A stretch of DNA of 64,000 nt from Bacteroidia bacterium (GTDB lineage: Bacteria > Bacteroidota > Bacteroidia > AKYH767-A > OLB10), in NCBI GenBank assembly GCA_016788165.1, contig JAEUTH010000009.1, forward strand, positions 1 to 64,000, given 5' to 3'. The position numbers were made by a program, and so were the translations under genes. Each line of letters begins with the position of its first letter. The first letter of the stretch is position 1. The notes under the pieces were generated by a model, which had not been told where the DNA came from, ran no database searches, and saw only the letters and a program-made list of their open reading frames with translations. Shown here piece by piece: positions 51,599 through 61,294 of the stretch.

Positions 51599-53023
51599 AT
51601 GATAAAGTATAACAAGATGCTGCTTTTAGTAGTTGTTTTATTTTGGCAACAAAGTGCTTTTGCCCAGCAAAAATGGAGTTTAAAACAATGCGTTGATTAT
51701 GCGATTGAAAACAACATCAGTATAAAACAATCGTATATAAATACCGAAGTGGCACGCACCAATGCCGACCAAAATTTTGCATCTATGTTTCCAAACGTAA
51801 ATGCAAGTGCCAGCCAGTCGTTTAACTTTGGCCGATCTATTGACCCCACCACCAACGTATATATAAACAGCAACATTAATGGGGCATCAGGTGCATTAAA
51901 TGCCGATGTTACTTTGTTTAATGGTTTCAGACTACAAAACCTTTTACGACAAAGTAAAATTGATTACTCGGCAGCTAAGTATGATGTTGACAAAATGAAA
52001 AACGACATTGCTATGAATACCGTTGCCAATTACTTAACGGTATTGTTTGGCAAAGAAAATTTAAAAGCCGCTAACGATAGAGTTGCCATAACACAAAGGC
52101 AAGTAAATAATGTAAAAGTTCAGGTTGATGCAGGCAGTTTAGCACAAGGCAATTTATTGGACATCGAATCGCAAATGGCTACCGAAGAGCAATCAGTAGT
52201 GGCAGCCGAAAACACGTTGCGCCAAGCTTTATTAGATTTAACACAAGTAATGAATTTAGCTGATGTTGCCGGTTTTGATATTGAGGCACCCATTGTTGAT
52301 ATACCCTCACAAGAAACCCTAACCGTACCCACTACAGCAATAAATCAAACTGCAATAGGCATCATGCCCGAAATTAAAGCATCAGACATGCGCTATCAAA
52401 GCGCAATAAAAGGCGTTACCATAGCACGCGGATCGTATTTACCCAGGTTATCGGCATTTGGACAATTAAGCACCAACTATTCGAGCATAAGTAAAGAACT
52501 TGATGGAGCGCCAATATTTACCGGATACGCACCTAATGGCAACTTAACTGCAAGTGGCGAGGTTATTTTATCGCCCGAATATGCAGTAAACACCAAACAC
52601 ACTGCGTTTAATGATCAGATAAAAAACAACTTTAATAAAGCATTTGGCGTAAGCCTTTCAATTCCTATTTTTAATGGCATGAGCACCAAATATAGTTTGG
52701 AGCGTGCCCGTTTACAGGAGCAAAATGCCAAGTACAGTGTCGATTTACAAAAGCAAATTCTGTTTAAAAGCATACAGCAAGCACAAATAGATGCTTTAAA
52801 TGCATCGAAACGCTATGAGGCTGCATCGAAAAGTGTAAAAGCATTACAAACATCATTTGCCTACACTGAAAAAAGATTTAATGTTGGATTGATAAACAGC
52901 TTGGATTACAATACAACAAAAAACAACTTAACCCGTGCCGAAAGCGAATTGCTGCAATCTAAATACGAACTCATATTTAGAATAAAAGTATTAGATTTTT
53001 ATATGGGCAAACCACTTATTTAA
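51599..53023 (+). CDS. TolC-family outer-membrane efflux channel
   Basis: A 474-residue outer-membrane channel of tripartite exporters. Signal peptide LLVVVLFWQQSAFAQ, then two TolC repeats, each beginning with an alpha-helix after 'LKQCVDYAIENN' and with the second repeat around residue 250 (VTIARGSYLPRLSAFGQLSTN). The conserved end KYELIFRIKVLDFYMGKPL is typical of the Bacteroidota version. The adaptor gene follows 39 bases later on the same strand. No inner-membrane pump gene is next to them. Confidence 0.93.
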   Translation: MIKYNKMLLLVVVLFWQQSAFAQQKWSLKQCVDYAIENNISIKQSYINTEVARTNADQNFASMFPNVNASASQSFNFGRSIDPTTNVYINSNINGASGALNADVTLFNGFRLQNLLRQSKIDYSAAKYDVDKMKNDIAMNTVANYLTVLFGKENLKAANDRVAITQRQVNNVKVQVDAGSLAQGNLLDIESQMATEEQSVVAAENTLRQALLDLTQVMNLADVAGFDIEAPIVDIPSQETLTVPTTAINQTAIGIMPEIKASDMRYQSAIKGVTIARGSYLPRLSAFGQLSTNYSSISKELDGAPIFTGYAPNGNLTASGEVILSPEYAVNTKHTAFNDQIKNNFNKAFGVSLSIPIFNGMSTKYSLERARLQEQNAKYSVDLQKQILFKSIQQAQIDALNASKRYEAASKSVKALQTSFAYTEKRFNVGLINSLDYNTTKNNLTRAESELLQSKYELIFRIKVLDFYMGKPLI

Positions 53024-53062
53024 GTTGGCCGGTAGAAATAGAAAACAACCCCCTCAGAAAGT

Positions 53063-54421
53063 ATGAATAAGAAATATGTAGTTATAGGTATTGTTGCAAT
53101 TATTGTGGTAATAGCCCTGGTAATAGCAAAAAAAACAGGTGTGATTGGAAGTGATAATCTGATAAAGGTTAGTGTGGATAGTGTAAGCAAACATACAATT
53201 GTAGAAATTGTATCGGCCAATGGTAAAGTACAACCCGAACGAGATGTAAAAATTTCGTCCGATGTATCAGGAGAAATAGTTGAGTTACATGTAAAAGAAG
53301 GCGACTTTGTAAAAAAGGGCACCTTGCTTTGTCGCATCAATCCCGAAATTTATCAAAGTAATTTAGAGCGCATGCAAGCCAATGTAAGCTCATCACGATC
53401 GCAGGTTGAAAATGCACGCAGCAGTGTAGCCCAGGCACAAGCAGAGTTATTGCGAGCCGAACAAAATTACAAACGCAATAAAGAATTGTTTGATCAAAAG
53501 GTAATCTCGCAAGCCGAGTACGATAACTTTAAAGCAAACTACGACATTGCCAAAGCAACATTAGAAGCTAGCAAACAAAATGTTGCCGGAGCAAACTATG
53601 GCGTAAAAAGTGCCGAAGCCAGTTTAAAAGAATCGGTAGAAAACCTGAACAAAACCAGCATTTATGCCCCGGTTGATGCCACCATCTCAAAGCTTAGCAA
53701 ACTTAAAGGCGAGCGCGTTGTGGGTACCAATATGATGGATGGGACTGAGATAATGCGCTTGGCCAATTTAAATGAAATGGAAGTAATTGTAGATGTAAGC
53801 GAAAACGACATTGTAAGAGTACACTTAGGCGATACAGCACGTATAGAAATAGATGCTTACAGTAACAGAAAATTTAATGGTATAGTTACCGAAATTGCCA
53901 ATACAGCTAACAATGCAAACTTGCTTACAACTGATCAGGTAACCAATTTTACCGTTAAAGTACGGATTTTACGCGAGTCTTACATGGATTTGATTCCTGC
54001 TAACAACCCCAATATATCGCCATTCAGGCCAGGTATGAGCGCTACCATTGATATAGAAACCAAAAAAGTTGTTGATGCCATTTGCCTGCCCATACAAGCT
54101 GTAACCACACGCGATACTACACTGAAAAGTACAACAAATGAAAAAGCACGCACCATAAAATCGGATTCCGATGATGCCATAGCTGAAAACACCAACAAAC
54201 AAAACCTTAAAGAAGTTGTATTTGTTTTTGAAAATGGACGCGCAAAAATGAAAACCATAACTACAGGCATTCAGGATAATAACTTTATTCAGATACTTAG
54301 TGGCGTTACCCTAAAGGAGCAAGTTATTTCAGGCCCATATAACGTAGTAGCTAAGGAATTATCAGCAGATGATAAAGTTAAGGTGGTTGACAAAAAGTTG
54401 CTTTTTGATGTTAAAGAATAA
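53063..54421 (+). CDS. Periplasmic adaptor (HlyD/MacA-type) of a tripartite exporter
   Basis: A 452-residue membrane-fusion protein. Residues 4-24 form an N-terminal membrane anchor. A lipoyl-like half (about 45-90: VQPERDVKISSDVSGEIVEL) is split by a coiled-coil hairpin (about 90-190, with NYKRNKELFDQKVISQAEYD) and completed by SIYAPVDATISKLSKLKGERV. Beta-barrel and membrane-proximal domains follow. It links a TolC-type channel to an inner-membrane pump. The pump, normally an ABC (MacB) or RND protein, is missing downstream, where tsaB begins. It is in one operon with TolC. Confidence 0.92.
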   Translation: MNKKYVVIGIVAIIVVIALVIAKKTGVIGSDNLIKVSVDSVSKHTIVEIVSANGKVQPERDVKISSDVSGEIVELHVKEGDFVKKGTLLCRINPEIYQSNLERMQANVSSSRSQVENARSSVAQAQAELLRAEQNYKRNKELFDQKVISQAEYDNFKANYDIAKATLEASKQNVAGANYGVKSAEASLKESVENLNKTSIYAPVDATISKLSKLKGERVVGTNMMDGTEIMRLANLNEMEVIVDVSENDIVRVHLGDTARIEIDAYSNRKFNGIVTEIANTANNANLLTTDQVTNFTVKVRILRESYMDLIPANNPNISPFRPGMSATIDIETKKVVDAICLPIQAVTTRDTTLKSTTNEKARTIKSDSDDAIAENTNKQNLKEVVFVFENGRAKMKTITTGIQDNNFIQILSGVTLKEQVISGPYNVVAKELSADDKVKVVDKKLLFDVKE

Positions 54422-54431
54422 ACATGTTTAA

Positions 54432-54445
54432 ACCAATTAATTGGT
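54432..54445. promoter_or_regulatory. Perfect palindrome ACCAATTAATTGGT
   Basis: A fully self-complementary 14-mer 10 bases after the adaptor stop. No T-run follows, so it may be a weak terminator or an operator. Confidence 0.35.
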
Positions 54446-54542
54446 GTAATAGCGTTACTAAGATTCTGGTTTTTAAGTAAAAATGTAAGGCTTATTCAAT
54501 AGGTTTATAGCAACCACTTAGTTGTTAGTGCCTACATAAAAT

Positions 54543-54550
54543 TACTTTTG
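54543..54550 (+). promoter_or_regulatory. -7-like box for tsaB
   Basis: TACTTTTG (TAnnTTTG) 10 bases before the ATG at 54561, with a TTG 18 bases upstream (54522-54524). Both elements and the spacing match the Bacteroidota consensus; the leader would be very short. Confidence 0.55.
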
Positions 54551-54560
54551 TGCCGTTAAT

Positions 54561-55274
54561 ATGGCAACAATTTTACATATCGAAACAGCTACCCCTATAT
54601 GTAGTGTAGTATTAGCTTCTAATAAAATTATTTTATCCGAAGCCCTGACTTTAGAACCCAGGTCTCATGGGTCGCAGCTTCAGGCAATGGTGCAACAAGT
54701 GTTGGATACAGCAGGGCTCACATTTCATAACTTAGATGCAATTGCAATAAGCAAAGGGCCGGGTTCATACACGGGCCTTCGTATAGGAGTATCGGCTGCC
54801 AAGGGCTATTGCTATGCATTAAACATCCCCTTAATTGCAATAAATACATTGCAAGCTTATGCCATACACTGCATAAATACTTTACGGAATGAACAAAGAA
54901 TGCCCGAAGCTGACAATAACCTCCCCATGCTTTTTGTGCCCATGATTGATGCGCGTAGAATGGAGGTTTATACAGCTATATTTAATGTGGATGGCGTTGC
55001 AATTTTGCCTACACAGGCAATGATATTAACCACAACCTCATTTGCTGATTTATTAACAAACAATAATTTGGTTTTTTTTGGTGATGGTGCAACTAAATGG
55101 CAAACACTGGCACATACTTTTGCGAATGCTTTTTTTGTTGAAACACCGGTTTCGGCAGTAGGTATGGTTCAATTGGCTATGGATAAATTAAAGGCAAAAG
55201 ACGTTGAAAACACAGCTTATTTTGAGCCTTTTTACTTGAAAGAGTTTTATACACCTGCATCAAAAAAAGCATAA
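54561..55274 (+). CDS. tsaB: TsaB, tRNA threonylcarbamoyladenosine biosynthesis
   Basis: Non-catalytic partner of TsaD in making t6A on tRNAs that read ANN codons. N-terminal ATPase-like fold: ILHIETATPICSVVLA and the conserved KGPGSYTGLRIGVSAAKG near residue 70. The 237 residues are a normal size. It is a single gene with its own promoter. Confidence 0.94.
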   Translation: MATILHIETATPICSVVLASNKIILSEALTLEPRSHGSQLQAMVQQVLDTAGLTFHNLDAIAISKGPGSYTGLRIGVSAAKGYCYALNIPLIAINTLQAYAIHCINTLRNEQRMPEADNNLPMLFVPMIDARRMEVYTAIFNVDGVAILPTQAMILTTTSFADLLTNNNLVFFGDGATKWQTLAHTFANAFFVETPVSAVGMVQLAMDKLKAKDVENTAYFEPFYLKEFYTPASKKA

Positions 55275-55427
55275 CTAAATAAGTTAGATACTTGGGTAAT
55301 ACGGCATTAAAAACAAAAACGAAACAGCATATTTTTTCAATGAGGTATTGTTAATAACCTCTAAAAACGTAAGTTTGAAATCGGTAAGCACCCTTGTATG
55401 ATAAAACAGAATTGATATTCAATCAGA

Positions 55428-58400
55428 ATGAAAACAAAAAACACGAAATGGTTCCTTTTTAATCTGCTCACACTTTTTACTTTTCAATATAGTAATGCGC
55501 AGCTTAGTTTGGTTAACACAGGGCCAACTACAACGCCAACAGCATTGGTTAATGCAATTTTAGGAGGCGGGGTTCAGGCAACAAATATAACTTACACGGG
55601 TGCTGCCTTATCGCGTGGCCGTTTTACCTCCAATGCCACAAATATCGGTATGCTAGATGGTATTGTACTTAGTTCGGGCGAACCCAATATGCCGGCAGCA
55701 CCGGCATCGTTATTTAAGTCATCGGCTATGAACAATAACTCTGATCCACAATTAGCCGCTATTGTTTCACCGCAACTGGTTAGAGATGCCTCGGTATTGG
55801 AGTTTGATTTTTCAGTGGCTTCTGATACCGTAAAGTTTGAATATGTTTTTGGCTCCGAAGAGTATAATGATTATGTAAATACTTCTTTTAATGATGTCTT
55901 TGGCTTCTTTATAAATGGCCCGGGTTTACCACCTAATAAAAACTTGGCCATAGTACCCGGCACAACTAATACAGCAGTTTCTATTAATAACATAAATAAC
56001 GGTGGCCCTTTTCCAGGTTTGTCATCAGGGCCCTGCACTAATTGTGCTTACTTTGTAGATAATGTAAACGGCTCACAAGTTTTTTTAGATGCATTCACAA
56101 CGGTTCTTCAAGCCAAAACAGCCGTTCAGCCTTGCGAATTATACCACATTAAATTGGCAATTGGCGATGTGTCTGATCAGGCATTTGATAGTGATGTTTT
56201 TATTAAAGGAAGCAGCTTTGCCAGTGTGGGCTTAATTTCGAGTTTTGCTAATGGTGTACCGGTAGGTATAAACGATACTATTTATGGCTGCCCGGGAGGA
56301 ACCATAACGCTAAACTTAAATCCTGCATCAAATTATTTGTGGAGTACAGGCGAAACAACACAAAGCATTGTTGTAAATGTACCTCCAGTTGGCGCTCCGG
56401 CCCAATCTTACTCGGCTTATGTTACTAATCCACCCATGTACACCTGCTTTGCCTTTACCAACACCAGTTGGGTTGTAGCCGCCCCACCGGTTGCAAATAT
56501 TTCGGGTAATAATTCGTTTTGTACAGGTAGTAACACTACACTTACCGCCAATACAGGGTCATCATATTTATGGAGTACTGGAGCTACCACACAAAGTATA
56601 ACGGTTAGTGTTGCAGGCACATTTACAGTTACTGTAAGTAATGGGCCTGGTTGTAGTGCAACATCAACACCTTTTGTTGTAACAGCAGGTAGTGCGGTAG
56701 CTAATATAACAGGGCCAACAGCTATTTGTAGCGGAGCTGCAGCAAATTTAAATGCTAACTCAGGCATCAGTTATTTGTGGAGTAATGGTCAAACCACACA
56801 AAATACGCTTGTAAATGCAACCGGAACCTATACAGTAACAGTAACACAAAATGGTGGTTGTACAGCAAGTGCTTCGCAAACATTAAATGTTTCGTCCAAT
56901 CCGGTACCTGCCATAACAGGCCTTAATACTATTTGTGCCGGAGGAGTTACTTCCTTTAATGCAGGTGCAGGTTTTAGTTCCTATTTATGGTCTTCGGGTC
57001 AAAGTACCCAAACAATCACGCCATTATCAGCAGGTAATTACACAGTTACAGTTAGTAATGCAAGTGGTTGTACCGGTACAGCATCGCAAAGTTTCACTAT
57101 TAATGCATTACCTATTCCAAGCATAAGTGGCGTAACAGCTGTTTGTCAGGGTAGTGCAGCAACATTAAACGCAGCAGCGGGATATACAAATTATGTTTGG
57201 AGCAATGGTGCATCTACAGCTACAATAAATCCAACAATTGCTGCAATTTATACAGTAACTGTAACTAATGGCAATGGTTGCACCGCATCGGTTTCTCAAA
57301 CGGTAACCGTTAATACCAATCCAACACCTGCAATTACAGGTGTGTTGGCTATTTGCAACGGAGCAAATACAACGCTCAATGGAGGCGCAGGTTATAGTAG
57401 TTACAGTTGGAGCAATGGAAACACTTTACAAAGCAATATGGTTGCAGTAGCAGGTGTTTATACAGTAACCGTTTCCAATGCAGCAGGCTGTACAGGTACT
57501 AATAGTGTAACACTTACTGTAAATGCTAACCCAACTCCAACCGTTACAGGAATTACTGCCATTTGTGCCGGTAACAATACTACATTTAGTGCCGGTGCCG
57601 GTTTTGCTAATTACCAGTGGAGCAATGGCGTTACTACGCAAAATAATATTATAAACGCATCAAACACCTATACTGTAACTGTAACTGATGCCAATGGTTG
57701 TACCGGCACAGCAAGTAATACTTTAATTGTTAACGCCTTGCCCGTACCAAATATAACAGGTACAAGCACTGTATGTCAAGGTATAGCAGCAACACTAAAT
57801 GCAAATGCAGGTTTTTCTGATTACCTGTGGAGCAATGGAACAACAACAGCTACAATTAATACAACCATTGCAGGTAGTTACACGGTAACGGTTACGGATA
57901 TCAATAGTTGTACAGCTACTGTATCGCAAAATGTAATTGTAAATGCAAACCCTGCGCCCGTTATTACCGGTATTATGGCAATTTGTAATGGTACCAACAC
58001 TACATTAAATGGCGGGGCCGGTTTTAGTAGTTATGTATGGAGTAATGGCAGCACTACACAAAGCAATTTGCTTACAACAGCAGGTACTTATACGGTTACA
58101 GTTACAAACATTAATGGATGCACCGGTACAAATAGTGCCACATTGGTAGTTAATGCCAACCCTACACCGGTTGTTACCGGCCTCAATGCCATTTGTGCAG
58201 GGGCTAATACTTCGTTTGATGCAGGTACAGGCTACAGCAGCTATTTGTGGAGTAATGGAGTAACTACTCAAAACAACCTGATAAACACAGCAAATACTTA
58301 TACAGTTACAGTAACCAATATTAATGGTTGTACAGGTAGCGCAAACAATACACTTGTAGTTAACGCATTGCCTACACCAAACATAAGCGGTGTAACGGCC

Positions 58401-61241
58401 GTATGTCAGGGTTTTGCAGCTACATTAAATGCCAATGCCGGCTATACCAATTATGTATGGAGTAATGGAGCGTTAACGGCAACTATAAATCCAACCGTAT
58501 CAAATACCTATACGGTAACAGTTACCGATGGTAATGGTTGTACCAGTTCAGTTGCCCAGGCAGTTGTAATTAACGCACTACCCACTCCATCAATTACTGG
58601 GATTGCCGCAGTATGTCAGGGTGCCAATGCAAACTTAAATGCAGGTGCCGGATATAGTTTATATCAATGGAGCGATGGAAGCAGCACACAAGTAATAAAC
58701 CCCGGAATTGCAGCCAACTATACAGTAACCGTTACTGATGCAAATGGATGTACAGGATCTGCCAATATCAATGTGGTTGTAAGTAATAACCCAACTCCTT
58801 CAATAACCGGAGTAAATGTTATTTGCCAAAACGACCCCACTACATTTGATGCCGGTGCCGGTTACAGCCAATACCAATGGAGTAATGGTAACGTAACTCA
58901 GAATATTAATCCAACCACAGCCGGTGCCTATACAGTAACCGTAACAGATGGTAACGGATGCACAGCAACTGCATCATATAGTTTAACCGTTAATGCATTG
59001 CCTACACCAAACATAAGTGGTGTAACTGCGGTATGCCAGGGCTTTGCAGCAACGTTAAATACAAATGCCGGCTATAGTAATTATGTTTGGAGCAATGGTG
59101 CAACAACTGCAACTATAAATCCAACCGTAGCAAACACCTATACGGTAACAGTTACCGATGGTAATGGTTGTACCAATTCCGTTGCGCAGGCAGTTGTAAT
59201 AAATGCCTTGCCTACACCAACAATTACCGGTCAGGCAGTAGTATGCCAAGGCAACAATGCTAATATTGATGCCGGTGCAGGTTATGCAAACTACCAATGG
59301 AGTAATGGCAGTAGCACACAAATTATAAATCCAAACGTTGCAGCTATCTATACAGTAACCGTTACAGATGCAAATGGCTGTACCGGTTCTACTAATATTA
59401 ATGTGGTTGTAAATCAAAACCCAACACCAGCAATAACCGGAGTAAATGTTATTTGTCAAAACGACCCCACTACCTTTGATGCCGGTGCCGGTTACAGCCA
59501 ATACCAATGGAGTAATGGTAACGTAACTCAAAACATTAATCCAACCACAGCCGGTGCCTATACAGTAACAGTAACAGATGGTAACGGATGCACAGCAACT
59601 GCATCATATAGTTTAACTGTTAATGCATTGCCTACACCAAACATAAGTGGTGTAACAGCCGTATGCCAGGGCTTTGCAGCTACGTTAAATACCAATGCAG
59701 GTTATACCAATTATATATGGAGTAATGGAGCAACAACTGCAAGTATTAATCCTACCGTAGCAAACACTTATACGGTAACAGTTACCGATGGTAATGGATG
59801 CACCAATTCAGTGGCGCAGGTAGTAGTAATAAATGCCTTGCCCACACCGGCTATAACAGGCATTACTTCCATTTGTGATGGCACCACGAGCAGTTTTGAT
59901 GCAGGCAGTGGTTATAGCAATTACCAATGGAGTGGCTCAAATACTACACAAATACTTACAACAGGTGTAGCCGGTGCCTATACAGTAACAGTAACAGATA
60001 ATAATGGCTGCTCAGCATCTACCAGTATTGTATTAACAGTTAATCAGAACCCTACACCAAAAATTGTTGGTAACGACACCATTTGTTTTGGTTTTGTATC
60101 GTTAATTGATGCCGGAAATGGTTTTGTAAATTATGTTTGGAGTACAGGCTTAAATGCACAGATTATTAATATAAATACTGCCGGTAATTATACCGTAACA
60201 GTTACCGATGCCAATGGATGTACAGGTGAAGATGTATTTAAATTAGAAGTATTAACTGCCGAAGCAAGTATATCACCTAATGGCCCTACAAGTTTTTGTG
60301 ATGGCGAACAGGTAACACTACAAGCAAGTATGGGGTTAAGTTATTTATGGAGTACCGGTGCAACCACACGAGATATTGTTGTTAAAACTTCGGGTAACTA
60401 CACAGTGCAAATTGTAAATCTGAATGGCTGCACAGCAGTTTCAACAATTCAAAATGTAAGTGTACATCCGTATCCGGTTGTGAGATTTGTAAACGATACC
60501 AGCACGCTTTGTGGCGCATTGCGAGTTAAGTTTAATAATATTTCAATATTTGAACCGGGCTCGAGTTTTGCATGGGATTTTGGCGATGGTTTTTCTTCAA
60601 GTATTGCATCACCAACGCATGACTATAAAAATGTGGGTACTTATATAATCAGATTGGTTATTGAATCGCCATACGGTTGTGTTTCAGAAAGTAGCGATAC
60701 GATTACTGTTGACTTTGCACCCGAAGCCATTCCATTGTTTACAATGAGTACCAACCTGGTGCCACTGTTCGAAGCCAATGTTGATTTTGTTGATCAATCA
60801 ATAAATGCCTATACCTGGCTTTGGGGTTTTGGTGATGGCGATACCTCAACTGAAAAAAATCCCTCACATGTTTTCGACAAACCAGGTACTTACAATGTAA
60901 AGTTGAATGTTACCAATTTAGCGGGTTGCCGTAAAGTTTATGAATTGCCTGTAACTGTTGCACCATTTTGGATACCCAATGCATTTTCGCCAAATGATGA
61001 TAACAGAAATGATTTGTTTTTCAACTCAAACTATGTAATGGATGTTATCAGTTTCGAGATGATTATCAGAAACCGATGGGGACAAGTGGTATATGAAACC
61101 AAAGATTTTAACCAACCTTGGGATGGCCGTGGTAATGATGAAAGCATAGCTCCTGAAGGTACTTATGTATATGATATTAATATCAGAGCTAAAACCGGAT
61201 TAGACTACAACTTTAAAGGTACCGTAAACCTTATCAGGTAA
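55428..61241 (+). CDS. 1937-residue choice-of-anchor L / repeat protein with type B T9SS tail
   Basis: A very large secreted protein. Signal peptide to about residue 25 (LLTLFTFQYSNAQ), then a choice-of-anchor L domain (about 35-280; EFDFSVASDTVKFEYVFGSE). From residue 355 to about 1684 there are 19 tandem Ig-like modules of about 70 residues (core pattern ITG...IC.G...AGYS.YQWSNG..TQ...GTYTVTVTD.NGCT). Two PKD domains follow (FAWDFGDGFSSS; WLWGFGDGDTST), then a type B sorting domain (PNAFSPNDDNRNDLFFNSN, RNRWGQVVYET, WDGRGNDESIAPEGTYVYD). Each module keeps two Cys. Repeats of this kind usually serve adhesion. The reading frame is intact throughout despite the extensive near-identical repeats. 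Confidence 0.9.
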   Translation: MKTKNTKWFLFNLLTLFTFQYSNAQLSLVNTGPTTTPTALVNAILGGGVQATNITYTGAALSRGRFTSNATNIGMLDGIVLSSGEPNMPAAPASLFKSSAMNNNSDPQLAAIVSPQLVRDASVLEFDFSVASDTVKFEYVFGSEEYNDYVNTSFNDVFGFFINGPGLPPNKNLAIVPGTTNTAVSINNINNGGPFPGLSSGPCTNCAYFVDNVNGSQVFLDAFTTVLQAKTAVQPCELYHIKLAIGDVSDQAFDSDVFIKGSSFASVGLISSFANGVPVGINDTIYGCPGGTITLNLNPASNYLWSTGETTQSIVVNVPPVGAPAQSYSAYVTNPPMYTCFAFTNTSWVVAAPPVANISGNNSFCTGSNTTLTANTGSSYLWSTGATTQSITVSVAGTFTVTVSNGPGCSATSTPFVVTAGSAVANITGPTAICSGAAANLNANSGISYLWSNGQTTQNTLVNATGTYTVTVTQNGGCTASASQTLNVSSNPVPAITGLNTICAGGVTSFNAGAGFSSYLWSSGQSTQTITPLSAGNYTVTVSNASGCTGTASQSFTINALPIPSISGVTAVCQGSAATLNAAAGYTNYVWSNGASTATINPTIAAIYTVTVTNGNGCTASVSQTVTVNTNPTPAITGVLAICNGANTTLNGGAGYSSYSWSNGNTLQSNMVAVAGVYTVTVSNAAGCTGTNSVTLTVNANPTPTVTGITAICAGNNTTFSAGAGFANYQWSNGVTTQNNIINASNTYTVTVTDANGCTGTASNTLIVNALPVPNITGTSTVCQGIAATLNANAGFSDYLWSNGTTTATINTTIAGSYTVTVTDINSCTATVSQNVIVNANPAPVITGIMAICNGTNTTLNGGAGFSSYVWSNGSTTQSNLLTTAGTYTVTVTNINGCTGTNSATLVVNANPTPVVTGLNAICAGANTSFDAGTGYSSYLWSNGVTTQNNLINTANTYTVTVTNINGCTGSANNTLVVNALPTPNISGVTAVCQGFAATLNANAGYTNYVWSNGALTATINPTVSNTYTVTVTDGNGCTSSVAQAVVINALPTPSITGIAAVCQGANANLNAGAGYSLYQWSDGSSTQVINPGIAANYTVTVTDANGCTGSANINVVVSNNPTPSITGVNVICQNDPTTFDAGAGYSQYQWSNGNVTQNINPTTAGAYTVTVTDGNGCTATASYSLTVNALPTPNISGVTAVCQGFAATLNTNAGYSNYVWSNGATTATINPTVANTYTVTVTDGNGCTNSVAQAVVINALPTPTITGQAVVCQGNNANIDAGAGYANYQWSNGSSTQIINPNVAAIYTVTVTDANGCTGSTNINVVVNQNPTPAITGVNVICQNDPTTFDAGAGYSQYQWSNGNVTQNINPTTAGAYTVTVTDGNGCTATASYSLTVNALPTPNISGVTAVCQGFAATLNTNAGYTNYIWSNGATTASINPTVANTYTVTVTDGNGCTNSVAQVVVINALPTPAITGITSICDGTTSSFDAGSGYSNYQWSGSNTTQILTTGVAGAYTVTVTDNNGCSASTSIVLTVNQNPTPKIVGNDTICFGFVSLIDAGNGFVNYVWSTGLNAQIININTAGNYTVTVTDANGCTGEDVFKLEVLTAEASISPNGPTSFCDGEQVTLQASMGLSYLWSTGATTRDIVVKTSGNYTVQIVNLNGCTAVSTIQNVSVHPYPVVRFVNDTSTLCGALRVKFNNISIFEPGSSFAWDFGDGFSSSIASPTHDYKNVGTYIIRLVIESPYGCVSESSDTITVDFAPEAIPLFTMSTNLVPLFEANVDFVDQSINAYTWLWGFGDGDTSTEKNPSHVFDKPGTYNVKLNVTNLAGCRKVYELPVTVAPFWIPNAFSPNDDNRNDLFFNSNYVMDVISFEMIIRNRWGQVVYETKDFNQPWDGRGNDESIAPEGTYVYDINIRAKTGLDYNFKGTVNLIR
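57117..60266 (+). repeat. Five tandem copies of a 630-bp (3 x 70 residue) super-unit
   Basis: Every third module starts with the signature VCQGxAATLN. Taking the CCAA of its first codons as marker, the copies begin at exactly 57117, 57747, 58377, 59007 and 59637: four spacings of 630 bp with no net insertion or deletion. Within a super-unit the three modules differ, but equal positions in successive units are close, and 58801-59220 and 59431-59850 are nearly identical. The array runs from residue 564 to about 1613. Confidence 0.9.
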
Positions 61242-61259
61242 TTAAAAGGTATGATTAAA

Positions 61260-61294
61260 AACAACAACAGCCTCAATTAGAGGCTGTTGTTGTT
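61260..61294. terminator. Bidirectional terminator after the 1937-residue protein gene
   Basis: ACAACAACAGCCTC pairs with GAGGCTGTTGTTGT around a five-base AATTA loop. It follows the plus-strand stop by 18 bases, and its loop holds the TAA of the convergent gene (61277-61279). Confidence 0.8.

Noticed and set aside
55350-55375. GAGGTATT...AATAACCTC inverted repeat before the 1937-residue protein gene
   Set aside because: The arms match only partly once aligned, and no promoter-like box fits beside it.
55428-61241. Long minus-strand open frames opposite the repeat protein (for example 59055-59531 and 56417-56767)
   Set aside because: They repeat with the same 70-codon period as the sense gene, are Cys- and Thr-rich by mirror of the sense codons, and have no start context. 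They are shadows.
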